In this document: positions 1-11,780 of the stretch, piece by piece | How the letters are laid out: each line of letters starts with the position of its first letter | Position numbering within the stretch: position 1 is the stretch's first letter | Notes under the pieces: model-generated | What the model was told of the DNA's origin: nothing | What the model saw: only the letters and a program-made list of their open reading frames with translations | The model's database searches: none | Origin: Rhabditoides inermis | Taxonomy: Eukaryota > Nematoda > Chromadorea > Rhabditida > Rhabditidae | Reading direction: 5' to 3' | Assembly (NCBI GenBank): GCA_963966185.1 | Contig: CAWZYM010000086.1 | Coordinates: forward strand, 227,001 to 291,000 | DNA: 64,000 nucleotides | Program-made: the position numbers and the translations under genes

Positions 1-268
1 CACCGTAGCTCTTCAAATCGTTTTCGCTTTGTACCTTCTTTTCCTCCAATCGAGAATCCGCGCTTTGCCCACTAGTGCACTTCCAACAGGCTTATTTGGC
101 GTCGCCTTATCGTCTCGCAGTGAACGGCCTCAATTCGAGAATCAGTCGATACTCCAAGAAACCTCATATCCAAGCGGCGGCGGCGGTGACTTTCATTGTC
201 GTCGGGTGGTCATTCGAGGGAGCGCGGGAAGGGGCAACCGCTCGCGGGGACGGGAAAATGAGAAGTGA
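1..268. repeat. End of a dispersed repeat
   Basis: This stretch is almost identical to 37986-38253, from the CACCGTAGCTCTTCAA start to the GGGAAAATGAGAAGTGA end. Beyond base 268 the two copies diverge completely, so a true repeat boundary lies here. The motif CTAGTGCACTTCCAACAGG occurs twice within the longer copy, near 37880 and 38060. No convincing coding frame was seen. Confidence 0.75.
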
Positions 269-464
269 TATCTATCTATCGATATCTATTAAATATTTCT
301 ATTGTTCACAGTTTCTCCGAACCATGTAGAAGTAAAAAGATAACTCGTTTTCTGGTAAAATACGCGTTTGAGTTCCATTGGAGCATTGTTCACTAACACT
401 ATTTTGAGAGTTATGTTTTGTAAATTGGGAAATACAATTTCGTATTCACCGAAATTTGACATGT

Positions 465-2374
465 TCATAATACATATTCGAAAAGAATCCATGACATGAA
501 ATTTAGAGTGGTACTTTCCTTTAATGCAAACTCCATAAATTTCCTGTACTGCTGGATGGTCTCGCCTTCTTCCCTGTCCACCGTCTCCTGTCTTAGCGCC
601 ACATGAATCCTCTGGCAGAACTTGTCATCCATCTGTCTCTGCAATAAAGACTGGTTGTCCTCCACAGCTCTCACTTTCGGGTTCGTGCGATGTGGCCTGT
701 TCATGTTGACCATGATCGCTAGACACACCGGGAACTCGATGATGTCCTCCACTTCCGGTGTACCATCCCGGTGTACCATCCTTGACTGGGTTGCACCTGG
801 ACAGATAGTCCGCCATCACGTTCGCTCTTCCCTTGATGTAGTGGAAGGAGACGTCCCTTGCTTGCAGCTCGACCACCCACTTGACCAAACGGTCGTGAGT
901 GTCTCCGCCCTTCAGCAGAGTAGTCAACGGCTTGTGGTCTGTAAAGATCTTGGTATGGTTACCGTAGATGATAGGGCAAAAGTGCCGCGTCGCGGCGACG
1001 ATAGCGAAAAGCTCCGCATCTGTCGCGCTGTACAGTCTTCTTTGCACTTCTGACAGTGCCTTGCTGAAGTATCCAATCGGTGCCAGCTTCTTGGATCCCG
1101 GCTCGACAGCCTGCATGAGAACTGCTCCGACGGCGTCCTTTGAAGCGTCTGTGTGCATCACGAACTCGTCGTTTCTTGGGTGGTGCAGACAGGGCTCATT
1201 GACGATCGCCGTCTTGATATCCTCGAAAGACTTGTCTTCAACAGCTGTCCACTGGAAAGGTGCCTTAGCCTTCGTCAAGTCGCGCAGCGGCTTGGCTAAG
1301 CCCGCCAGGTTGTGGGTGAATGCTGCAAGAAAGTTAGCAAAACCCAAAAAAGATTGTACCTGCTTGACAGTCTTTGGTGCCTTGAAGTTCTTCGCCACTA
1401 AGATGTGTCGCCGGCTCGGCCTGTACACATCTCCGTCGATCTCGATTCCTAGGAACGTGATTGTTCCTAGCCCAATCTAATCTCCGTCTTCTTGGCAGAC
1501 GCCTTGAGGTTGAACTGCCGCAGCCTGTCCAGCACTCTCCTCAGCGACTCCAAGTGGTTCTCGAAGGTGTCGTTGTAGATGATGATGTCCATGTAGGCGC
1601 TCACATTGCTGTGAAGTCCTGTCAAGACCCTTCCCATAGCGTTATTGAACGCTGCCGGTCCATTCGTTATGCCAAACGGCATGAACCAGAAAAGAAAGTT
1701 ACCTTGCGGTGTTGTTATGCCGCACTTCCTCTTCGCCTTGTCGCTCAGTTTCAGCTGCATGAAACCTGAAGCGAGATCAATGCTGGAATAGTACCTGTGT
1801 CCAGCCATCTTCCGAAGAACATTGTCCATGAGTGGCAACTCATGGTGCTGCTTCAACGTGACTGCGTTGAGCTTCCGGAAGTCCGTGCACAGCCGAATAC
1901 TTCCGTCCTTCTTACCTACCGGGACTGCGTTATGCATCCATTCCCGCTGCGTGGTCGGCTCGATCCGCCTCGCTGCCAGCCAGGCTGCCACTTGGTCGGC
2001 CAGTTCCTGCTGATACTTGTTCGGGTACCGTATCCGCCTCGGGTAGTACGTACACCGCTCCGTGAATGTCTCGATCTCCACGAGATCGGCCTCGTATGCG
2101 CCCAAGTCATACGACGACGACGACGACATCACGTCCTCAAACTCGCAAATAAATTACGAATCACCTGCTTTTGCTCCTCCGCAAGGATGCTTCCAGACAG
2201 GTCTGGGATATAGAAGTCCTTCGCTGGTTCAGGCAGCGTAAGCGGCTTCTCTCCGTCCCCCGGCAGATGTCCTGATGTAATAACATTAGCAGCCACCCCA
2301 CTCACCGTCCCTGGGTTGCTCTGCTCCTCTGCCTGGCGTAGAGTGTTGGATGGTGAGTGCGAAGAATGCCTCAA
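465..2374 (-). pseudogene. Ty3/gypsy pol remnant (RT and RNase H), copy A
   Basis: Read on the minus strand, frame segments 2374-2129, 2132-1467, 1428-625 and 779-465 together match a Ty3/gypsy polyprotein. They give a linker before RT, the RT fingers and palm (VPVGKKDGSIRLCTDFRKLN; SSIDLASGFMQL; FMPFGITNGPAAF), then RNase H-like sequence (VMHTDASKDAVGAVLMQ; FTDHKPLTTLL; YIKGRANVMADYLSR). The segments are separated by frameshifts and by a stop near 1465. The catalytic box reads YMDIIIY, so one Asp of the usual pair is absent. The integrase region is cut off at about 276. This is a dead copy. Confidence 0.9.
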
Positions 2375-3928
2375 CGGGCATGATGGGAAAAAGGCCTGTA
2401 CACTCAGTGAGTGTAGGCCCGAAAGGAGTTCTGAGTCACTTCGAGAAGCGTAAGATCACAGATCTTCTGCCCTCCCCGCACAGTGACGTCAGCCCTCGTG
2501 GGGTTCTGAATGTAAACGTAACTCTGCTCACCCTGAATGGCCGTCGGCTCCAGAGCGAGACAGTTCGCGACAAGTTTGACGTCGATGCCCTCCGTCAGCC
2601 ATGTGTCTTCATTGAAGACGATACGATGTCGCAGTGAACCCTGTGTTCAGTGGAGGATAGCAGATACTCGTTTCATACTCTCAAACACGCCCGAAAAATG
2701 GTAACTTGGGCTGAGTGGATTCCGGCGGATTGTGTTTAATCACTGATTGGCAACCAGTGATACGGGATTGTTATGTGCTCTCTTGTTAGGAGGCCAATGA
2801 TGGTTTTCACTAGGGGTGGTATAGTTCTCAACCAATGCAACCAAACGAGTACTATCGCAACATAAGTTTATACCACAACAACTATGCGAAATACGTCACA
2901 ACTACATTGCATCTAAAGATATGCAAACATATTAATCTCCTCCACTGTGGCGCCGCCTCCCGCTCGCCGCTCCCAGCTGATCGCCGTCTCGCTGTGCGCC
3001 GACTCCAATCGCGCGCCAGCATCTGCCCCTGACGCCATCGGAGCGCCGTCTGGAAGATTTCCGGATGAGTCTACTCAAGGTGCGCGATTCAATCCCACCT
3101 CATTCTGTTGTTTGTCCCGCCGGCGTGCGGTCGACCCTTCCGTTCTCAGAATCCCGTGATTCTGAAATTGTCGTTGTTGCTTTCTGATCGTCTCCGTTGT
3201 TGACTGTAATCCCAGTGTTATCCCCCGACTACGGTCAATTGTTGTCTTGTATTCGCTAGTGTCCATCTAGCCCGTATCCTATATTCCCGTTCTCCATTTA
3301 TTGCGTTTCTTTGTAAGTGTTCGATCGTTACTGTTGTAAATTATTCTATTGTTGTTACCACTGTTTTGCTACGGTGGACACGCGACGCGAACATGGCTCT
3401 CTATAAGGGACTACTGCATTCCGCCAGTATCCTGAACCCTACACGGGCAAAACCATGGAACGGGACCGACCTTACTCGAGCATCGCTATCACCTAACAAT
3501 GAGACAATACGAATTGGAGGGGGCGGGGCTAGAATTCGGAGCGTGTGGCGTCTCCGCGCAGGTGTGTGGAGAGTGTGAGGAAGACGAGGGTGGTCGAGTG
3601 GGCGAGGGAAGTGCCGGCTTCAGACAGGCGCCGGAGGGGAAGACAAATTCACGGCGCCGCGAATTCACGGCAGAGGTCACATTGCTCGAATCGCAACTCA
3701 CTCTTCGACCGATGGACTGGTCGCATCGGCGGTCGACGCTTTCGAGTGTCTAATCAGAATCAGCGAGTTAGCCCTTGTCTATGCTGTAGCTGCCGCACGC
3801 GGATGGTGGACACGCGACGCGGACATGGCTCTCTCGTTTCTAGTAGTCTCTTGGGTGCGCTCGGCGCTCGGCGCTTTCAGATTGCGAGAGTGTACCCACC
3901 CAGTGACCATGAGTGCGAGTGCGAGAGC
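2375..3928. other. Non-genic part of composite A
   Basis: Minus-strand sequence up to about 2640 may be the end of the gypsy protease-to-RT linker. Beyond it no host gene was found. A motif near GGTGGACACGCGACGCG is followed by ACATGGCTCTCT at both about 3374 and 3806, showing internal duplication. The open frames here are short and have no recognisable domain. Confidence 0.5.
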
Positions 3929-4311
3929 CGCCATGAGAGTGGCGAGAACGGCGCAAACCGACGAGCGACCCGACTGCAATACAGCAATTCAGCTATGATG
4001 ATTGTTTCACTTCCATTCATGATTCAATTTATCGCAAAGATGTGTGATTTATATGATCACATCTGTCTGTGTGATGTGATTGTGTGAAGATGGTTTTATG
4101 TGATACATAAGGTGTGGGTGCGGGTGTAGGTGCGGTCAGTGTCTTTGAAACAACTGTTATCTGTTTGATAGTCAGTCGCATTTTTTGAAGCATTATGAAA
4201 GTTGTGTAATCACCATCACTCAATCTCGCCGGGACCGAACTGATTCATGGTATGTGACTTACTCGATCGCTTGTCAGCACCCACCGACCCCGGTGCTATC
4301 TTCTCTCGGGG
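3929..4311. repeat. Left member of LTR-like direct repeat pair, copy A
   Basis: It runs from GCCGCCATGAGAGTGGCG to GCTATCTTCTC and is repeated at 7706-8363. The pair flanks the BEL/Pao remnant, so they are probably the element's degenerate LTRs. The right member is longer because it carries about 300 bp extra (7857-8159), rich in TTCGGGG and TTTGGAC words. Confidence 0.6.
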
Positions 4312-4905
4312 TGCGAGGGTCGAGTCGAGGGTACGATAGTCGAGATGAGGCGTACTCTCAAACTCGACCATCGAGTGACCCTCGAGTCGACCCTCGAACT
4401 ACTGCTATTTTTTGGCGGCAAAATCTGTGACGTCATAATTAACACAAATAACTTTTTTAAGATGAAAATCACGGAATCTTTATCGCCATCATCTTGCGAG
4501 TCGAACGCACCGCGGCACAAGTTCGTAGGACAAAATTTAAATCGATGACCATAAACCCGGCGCACATTTGTCGCTGCCAGCGGTTAGACTAAGAGGTGAA
4601 TCGTCTTCTTTGTGTCGCAACAAAGCGCTAAAAACATCTTCAACGGTGTGGACTTTTAGAGCATGTCCTTGTTGGGCACAATGCACAACTTTTTGGAGTT
4701 CTAGTGTGGTCTAGGCATCAAGCCTAAGCACGCTTATATCATATCTGATATCGTTTTTCACTGGTTATCTGTAAGAAAAGTGCTACAAAGTTCGAGAGTC
4801 GAGTCGACCCAAAGTTCGATGGTCGAGAAAAACCCGGAAACGAGGATCGAGATTTTAGTCAAGACGATCCTCGAACCCTCGAGAAAACCCTCGAGCCGTC
4901 TACCT
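4312..4905. repeat. Palindrome-ended repeat, possible MITE
   Basis: Both ends are built from words such as GGGTCGAGTCGAGGG and CCCTCGAGTCGACCCTCG in inverted orientation (about 4317-4400 and 4790-4905). The roughly 590 bp between them is non-coding. The copy at about 23940-24540 is nearly identical. The class is uncertain and no target duplication was established. Confidence 0.4.
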
Positions 4906-5289
4906 CTGTACGCGTACACGAGTACAAGCGATCAAAGATAGAAGCTGACATATTGATTGGACAGAATTACATAAATAAAATTTGCAAACCACATACACCA
5001 ATCGATCTGCCATCGGGCTTGAGAGTCACACCCACCGTACTTGGCGCGCTTGCCGCCGGAGTAGACGGGAGCGATTCTGCTGCGGCGCCGACCCACCACG
5101 TACGTAATTGACCTGCAACAATATTGGGACTTAGGCATCGGTATTACACACACACAGAAGAAATACAATCGCGCGAAGATGAAAACAAGCGAGTGATTTA
5201 GCATTTCAAAAACACCGTAATCAAAGACGAAGAACACCGTAATCAAAGACGGGATTCACATTCAATTCCCATGGAGGCACGCGAATCCA

Positions 5290-5961
5290 TCCATAGCTAC
5301 AAACTACAACATGGCATATCAGCGACTGAAAAATAAACACAGACAGCAATTTCATAAACGAGAACTATGGAAAGAATACGACAGAATATTTCAAGAGCAA
5401 CTTGCAGCGGGCATAACCGAAATCGCGCCTACCACACGCCAGGAAAAACGTATTTAATGCCTCATCAGCCAGTTGTAAAACTAGGCTCTACTACCACCAA
5501 ACTCCGCAAAGTATTCGACGCGTCAAGCAAAGCGCGCGGCGAACAGTCGCTGAACAACGCGCTGTTCCCCGGACCGACACTGCTACCTAGCCTATGTGGC
5601 ACGCTACTTCGCACACGCCTACACAAAATTATGCTAACTGGAGACTAGCGCTCCGGCGCGCTGTCGCGCGCTGCCGCACTAGGTATACGAAAATAGAAAA
5701 ATAGAAGAATAGTTTGCCTTGCATGTTTGATAGTTGATTTCTCTCTAATGACCCTTTCGATGTTACATACACGCAAGGGTTGTATGTAGTTGAAGTGTTC
5801 AAGTTCTATTTTTTATATGTAGCTTGATTTTTGTCTTTTCTAACTATCTATCCTACTTATTTTTCCCTTATTTTATGTTTCACAGATGTACACCGCCCCA
5901 TCTCTTTCTCCTCCACACTGTTCTGTCTACTTTCCATCCTATCTCCCTCCTTCTCCCCCTG

Positions 5962-6009
<48 letters not shown>

Positions 6010-6363
6010 TCGACACAGTTCTACTCTCCCCTATCTCTCTCTCTTCTCCCTCTCCCACTGTCTCGCTTTCTCTTTCTCTTTTTCTCTTTCTCTTTCAGTA
6101 TTATATTCTCTAGAAACAGTGTTATATTCTCTATTGTCTACTGTCAACTTTCTAGAGACAATACTATGCTCTTGTTTGTCTACTGCATCTTTTTCTTCTA
6201 CTGTGACATTAATTTTCTAGAGAAACTACTGTTTTCTTCTGTCTACTTTCACCTCTTGTCACCTCTCCCACTCTCACTCTCACATCTGCAGTAATCATTA
6301 TCACTGCGACTTTCGAGAGACAGTTATGTCTACTCTCCCTTCTCTCTCCTTTTTTCTTTCTCC

Positions 6364-6410
<47 letters not shown>

Positions 6411-7708
6411 CTATTCTCTCTCTTGTAAACTTTCACGTCCCCGCTGCGGTGACAACAACTTTCTAGACACAGTAGACAGTACATACTATGGTACCTTCTG
6501 TCTACTTTTCTATTCTCACATCTGCAGTGGTCACTGCGACTTTCGAGAGACAGTTATGTTAAAAAAAACTTTTTTTAAACAGAAAGTACTACTCTCTTCT
6601 CTACTGTCTTCTCTCCCTACTGTCTACTCTCTCACGTTCTAAAAGTATAGTTTGACTGCCTGTGCTTGCCAAATGATATGTAAGGTGAACTCGATTCTCA
6701 CCTCACCTCACTTCCACTCGACACTGTACTGCATCGAAAAGCGGAATTTCAGGCTGAATTAGTACAAGAGTACAAGTAATAACCTAGCCTATGTGGCACG
6801 CTACTTCGCACACGCCTACACAAAATTATGCTAACTGGAGACGTCGCTAAAGCTTTTTTTTTTTACAAATTCGGCTTCAGGAAAGCGAACGAGATTGCAC
6901 ACGATTCCTTTGGTTCAAGAACCCAATGCAATAGACCTTCTCAAATGACAACATTATTGAATACCGCATGCGCCGCCTACCATTTGGAATAAACGTATCA
7001 CCGTTTATTCTCGCTCAATCAATCATTTACCACCTAGACACCATCGATAGCCCGCTCTCTGCCGAGCTCACTCGCAACCTATACGTAGATAACGCCATAT
7101 TTGGAGCTAATACAGTAGATGAGGCAGTGCAGAATTACAAGGAATCAAAACGCATCTTTAACGAGATTAATTGCAATCTACGCGAATTTGCATGCAACGC
7201 GCGAGAAACATTACAGGCAATTCCGGAATACGACCGAGCGAAAAATGAGACACTGCAGAAAATGCTTGGATTGCAGTGGAATACCGCAATGGATACATAT
7301 ACTATCAACACCGCGCTGTCCGACGTACAAACACATACAAAGCGGGCCATCGTGTCCGCCGTTTCCGCCGTGTTTGACCCGTGCGGCATTGCTTCGCCAC
7401 TCATGCTACGCGCAAAACTACTCATCCAACGGTTCAGGCAAGAAGAGCACACATGGGACAAACCAATACAAGGCTTTGCTGAAACATGGCGCGAATTGCA
7501 ACAACAAACAAGCATGCAACTTGAAATACCGCACACATCGCTAACATTCGATAAAAGTAATCACTACGAGCTCGCAACATTTGTCGATGCATCCAACAAC
7601 GCTTACGGCACTGTCACGTATCTGCTAGAACGCACTCCATCAGCCGTACACACTCAACTGCTCTACGCTAAACACCGATTAATACCTTTAACCAAACAGC
7701 CGCCATGA
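5290..7708 (+). pseudogene. BEL/Pao pol remnant, copy A
   Basis: Two coding stretches match the BEL/Pao reverse transcriptase. About 5290-5645 has MPHQPVVK, TTKLRKVFDASSKARGEQSL and LPSLCGTLLRTRLHKIMLTGD. About 6843-7708 has MRRLPFGINVSPFILAQSI, the palm box YVDNAIF, and an RNase H-like start (ELATFVDASNNAYG). A frameshift lies near 5440. A 1,136 bp CT-rich insertion (5646-6781) splits RT, and the frame ends at 7708 where the LTR-like repeat begins. It cannot make a working enzyme. Confidence 0.9.
5646..6781. mobile_element. CT-rich insertion flanked by a 61 bp direct duplication
   Basis: The 61 bp at 5585-5645 (starting ACCTAGCCTATGTGGC) is repeated exactly at 6782-6842, one copy on each side of this insert. 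The insert contains a long (CT)n run (about 5962-6006), another near 6370, and degenerate repeats around TTCTAGAGACAGT and TTTCGAGAGACAGTTATGT. Its long reading frames are translations of the CT repeats and are not considered genes. The sister copy is 25277-26405. Confidence 0.7.
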
Positions 7709-8363
7709 GAGTGACGAGAACGGCGCAAACCGACGAGCGACCCGACTGCAACACAGCAATTCAGCTATGATGATTGTTTCACTTCCATTAATGATTCAAT
7801 TTATCGCTAAGATGTGTGATTTATATTATCACATCTGTCTGCGTGATGTAATTGCGCGCAGGCTGGCATGATGTCATGCTATCATACTCTATCATCACAT
7901 GAAAGGTCACTCGTTTCGGGACCCAGCGAGCTCCAAGCGTTTCTCTCTCATTTCATTGTTTTGGGCTGATCTTTCGGGGTTGTTTGGGGCTGCCGAGCGA
8001 TGTTCGGGCGTGTTCGGGCAAAGTTTGCCCTCAATAAGAGGTTTTGGGCCAAACGATTTCCCATTGAAAACGAGGCTGTTCGGGGCTTGTTTGGACCTTC
8101 TTTGGACCCCCGAACGATAGTTCAGGGTAAAAGTGCATCTAAGAAGACCCTTGTGTGAAGAAGGTTTTATGTAATACATAAGGTGTGGGTGCGGTCAGTG
8201 TCTTTGAAACAACTGTTATCTATTTGATAGTCGCATTTTTTGAAGCATTATGAAAGTTGTGTAATCACCATCACTCAATCTCGCCGTGGCCGAACTGATT
8301 CATGGTATGTGACTTACTCGATCGCTTGTCAGCATCCACCCCCGTGCTATCTTCTCGTGAATA
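7706..8363. repeat. Right member of LTR-like direct repeat pair, copy A
   Basis: It matches 3929-4311 over both ends and is interrupted by about 300 bp (7857-8159) absent from the left member. Its inner end abuts the BEL/Pao coding remnant directly. Confidence 0.6.
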
Positions 8364-8565
8364 AGTAATCAAACGCAAAGCGTAATGGATTAAGGATTAG
8401 CCACGAAAACTATAGTGAGTAAACGTATCGGTGGTGTTCAAATTCGACTTCATTGCGAGAGGATTGAGATTCCTGAGCAAAACAATACGGGTCTCGAAAC
8501 AATCGTATTTTTTTTAAAGTTTTTTTTGATTCGTAGTGTTTTGCTGAGGACTGTGATGGTCTCGC
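8364..8565. other. Spacer between composite A and gene A2
   Basis: No gene was seen. Relative to copy B (28013-28100) this spacer lacks about 90 bp just after the CTATCTTCTC end of the composite. The remainder is nearly identical to copy B. Confidence 0.5.
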
Positions 8566-8699
8566 TTCCTCTCATTCGGTTCACCACGATGTCTCACCAT
8601 GGTGTGCGAGTCGGCGCCGCACGCATTGCAGCAGCATCGCACGCAGAGTATGCTGATGCCAGCCGCGAACGAGCACAGCACGATGAACACGCCGAACGA

Positions 8700-9455
8700 C
8701 TACCACGCGATCACGCCCCCCTCAAACGGATCATAGGGACTCGCCGAGCAACATATACGTAATATGCACATAATATACATATCGTACCTATTTTACAATA
8801 CATTTACATTTTATTATGATACGTAAACGTGGCGAACACTGAGCGGACCTCTCACCTCCTGCTGCAGAGCGTCATTGACGAGGTGGTTGATGGTGTCGCC
8901 GCTCACATCCACGTTGGAGAACACAACGTCCGAGAGCGCCTAGAAAGTGATGCATCCACAGGCATCCACTGTTTCAATAGAAGTTCATACATATGATATC
9001 AATCATCTGAACAACACAAACATCCTGGTACCGGTCAAGTATTAAAGCTAGTGATGACTGTGACAGAACCTTTGGACAACGAAACGTGTATAAAAGAGGT
9101 CAATGCCTACAATAACCTGTTTCTGGAAGATGCCGTCTCACTTTCATGGTCTTGTCGTCGAGCGGTTTGTAGATGCCCTTGGCGATGCCCTTCGACATGG
9201 AGATCCATCCGCTCAGTGGCGCCGCGTTCTCAGGAACGATCGAGTACGACTTGGGTATGGGACAGTTGGAGGAGCCGGCGGCGACTGAAAGCGAACATAA
9301 TCATAATGATGCCCGAAGATGCATACACTGAATTTGTCTTGCTACCTGATGATACCACGATTCTCTAAGTTCGACAGTTGTCCCATGTTTTCGGCACAGG
9401 CGTAAACAAACACTATACCTGCGACGCATAGCAGAGCTGTAGCGAGCGCGCGCAT
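8700..9455 (-). pseudogene. Gene A2: small signal-peptide protein, anchor lost to a nonsense codon
   Basis: Four minus-strand exons join in frame: 9455-9419 (signal peptide, MRALATALLCVA), 9284-9142, 8939-8856, and from 8720. The ectodomain is short (CPIPKSYSIVPENAA at its start). In copy B the last exon continues into a TM helix and a Cys-rich tail (RCCCNACG). In copy A a TAG at 8702-8700 replaces a Gln codon two residues after the helix begins (VIAW-stop). As written, A2 would make an unanchored product of about 90 residues or is a pseudogene. The layout (ectodomain, GGVIA helix, CCC-N-CG) resembles the first part of prominin/CD133 proteins; that is a weak, remembered similarity. The gene starts about 260 bp after A1 ends. 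Confidence 0.6.
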
Positions 9456-9713
9456 CGCTGTGGACGTGTGCACAACTATTGCTTATCACATTGCACGCTC
9501 TTCCCCTCCCGCCTCACCCCCAAACTCGCACCAAGTATGTGACGCATCCATGATAACACTGATAACTTTATGTCGCGCACACACAAAAATGCCATAAAAT
9601 GTGAATGTGATGATATCATTATTCCGAAAGCATAGTGACATACACATCAATATTCAATTATATAATGTTATGACAGTCGTGCAGAAGAGTTGCATGTGCG
9701 AGAAGGAACTTCG

Positions 9714-11748
9714 TCATGGGGTCGCAGATGTCCACACGTAGCATATCGGAGTCGCCGGTCTACTGTAGTTCATCCTCATATTTTGAGTCATCTCAGCAAT
9801 GCTCGTCGTCAGCATCGTATCCAGGACGGGCATGTTCGGCACTGAAAGCATACGGGTGTAGCGCGAAGGCAGAGTCGTTGAGAACGCACGGGGATGTGCT
9901 CTGACGCTGACAAACAAGGGCACGGTGCTGCAGGCGTGACGGGCGAGGCAGTAGCCGAAGGGCGTGCCGCCTTGCAGATTGAACGCCTGCACACCTGCAA
10001 AACGGAGAGCGTGGAAAGAAATTAGACGGTTTCCTCAGCTCTTCGTGATTACACACCATTTCTCAGGCGCGATCGAGCTCTATTCACATCGATATGCAAC
10101 CTAACGAACTATAATTAGGATGCGGAGTATCGAGACGCGGTAGAGATCTGTCAAAGGAACGTCAAATGCTCGTCTCTGCTTGAGGCGTCTTTCTCTCTAT
10201 CGCTCACATTATTGTTTATAGTGGGCATCGTTCAGTGTATTGATTTGATGAGAAGGCCGAGTGACATGTTGGAGAGCGTAGAGGTGCGAGCAGATGTTCA
10301 GATCTATTCGATATCTTAAAACGCCAACAACGACTCACGGTTCGGGTTGTCCGTGTTGTAGAACAGCATCTTCAGCTGTCCGCACTTTGCAGAAATAGGC
10401 GTGGTCACACTGGCCCCGGCGCCTTGTTTGATCAGAAAGATAGTGCGTTCTGTAGAGCGCTCGTGTTAAAGTTAAATAGATATTCTGTGTTGTGTTTCAC
10501 TTGCAACTATAATATTATTCAGGGAGATAGTTTGCAGGGTCACGGTAGAAAATTGATCTACCCTCTTGTCGCATTTGATCTACTCTTTAGTCGTGAGGAG
10601 ACCCTCCTCACGACTAGAGGGTAGAGCGCGCGCATTCAAACTCTAATATCGATCAAAGTAGCCGACATGCGAATCAAAGAAGCTGCGGCACACTCGAGTC
10701 TTTGTCGCGCCGTCTGACCTCTCTCGATCGCGAGTGAGTTTCGCCAACTGATCTTGGCTGTCAATACCAGAAACTATGCTCCAGGCGGCGACTACAACTG
10801 TGTTTAGCTATAGTCGCCGCCTGGTGGATAGTTTCTGTTATTGCCAGTCAGTTGGCGAAACTCAGTTTTGAGTGAGAGAGGCCAGACAGCGCGGGCAAAT
10901 AGTCGAGTGTCGCGCGGCCTCTTTGATTCGCATGCCGGCTTTTTTGATCAATATTATCGTTTGAAAGCGCGCGCTTGGGTCTCCTCACGACGAGGGTAGA
11001 TCGATTTTCTACCGTAATCTGGCGAACTATCTCCCATAATAATATTATACTTGTTCTGTGACCTAATCCGATACTGGACAATACAGTTTTCCACTACTGG
11101 ATATCATGAAAAATGCAATTTGAAAACCAGCGTTAGAAGTTGAACTAGTGCAATGCTGGTGTTTATATTTCTCGAAAAACTTTCCAGTATTCCTGTAAGT
11201 GTTTCAGTTTAGCGGTGAAAAAAAAGGTTTTTTTTACGCAGTGAGTCACGTATTGTTAATCAACAGTATGCCAAATGAGTACGTTCGCGGGTGAAGCCGG
11301 GCCGGGTCAGCGCCAGTTGCGAGAAGTGGGGCACGTAGTCGAGTCGCGTGGTTCTCAGCAGGATCACGTCACTCTTCGATTTGCAGAAACGATACAGTGG
11401 GGTGAGCGCCTTCCATCTTGCCTTAAAGCGACATTTTAACCTATAAATGATATTATACTGATGAATGAATAAAGAAGATCACACTGCCATGCAAGTACTC
11501 TAAAGTACACTCAAAGCACGGGATCATTTGTTTCAACTTATTGGCGAGAAGATGAGTATCTCCGAAAGAGACTAATAGGTTTCATGAGCTCACCATGTTC
11601 TGCTGTATGGTGGGCGTTGTCGTGGGCGGGGGAGGAACGGTCCTTTTCGTCGTGGCGAGAGTCGGTCTCGGCGTTACTGGTAACGGCTTCGGTGTAGTAG
11701 CAGGCGTTCTACGAGTAGTGGGAGGGGTAGCCCTAGTGGTTCTGATTG

Positions 11749-11780
<32 letters not shown>

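Larger units (their letters stand above)
276..8363. mobile_element. Composite of decayed retroelements, copy A
   Basis: This 8.1 kb block holds a Ty3/gypsy pol remnant (minus), a BEL/Pao pol remnant (plus), an LTR-like direct repeat pair and a CT-rich insertion. The whole block recurs at about 19906-27993. The copies differ by only scattered single bases, a few microsatellite-length changes and small indels. They share the same internal frameshifts and insertions, so the block was already broken when it was duplicated. It lies directly 3' of the small gene A2. Confidence 0.85.

Noticed and set aside
622..1053. 143-codon and 170-codon plus-strand frames over the gypsy remnant
   Set aside because: Antisense shadows of the RT and RNase H coding strand; they recur identically at 20254-21112 for the same reason.
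5824..6294. Long plus-strand frames rich in Ser/Leu
   Set aside because: They are translations of (CT)n microsatellite in all three frames, with no domain and no stable start. The same holds at 25455-25922, 45850-46060, 47880-47965, 49170-49640 and 52120-52200.
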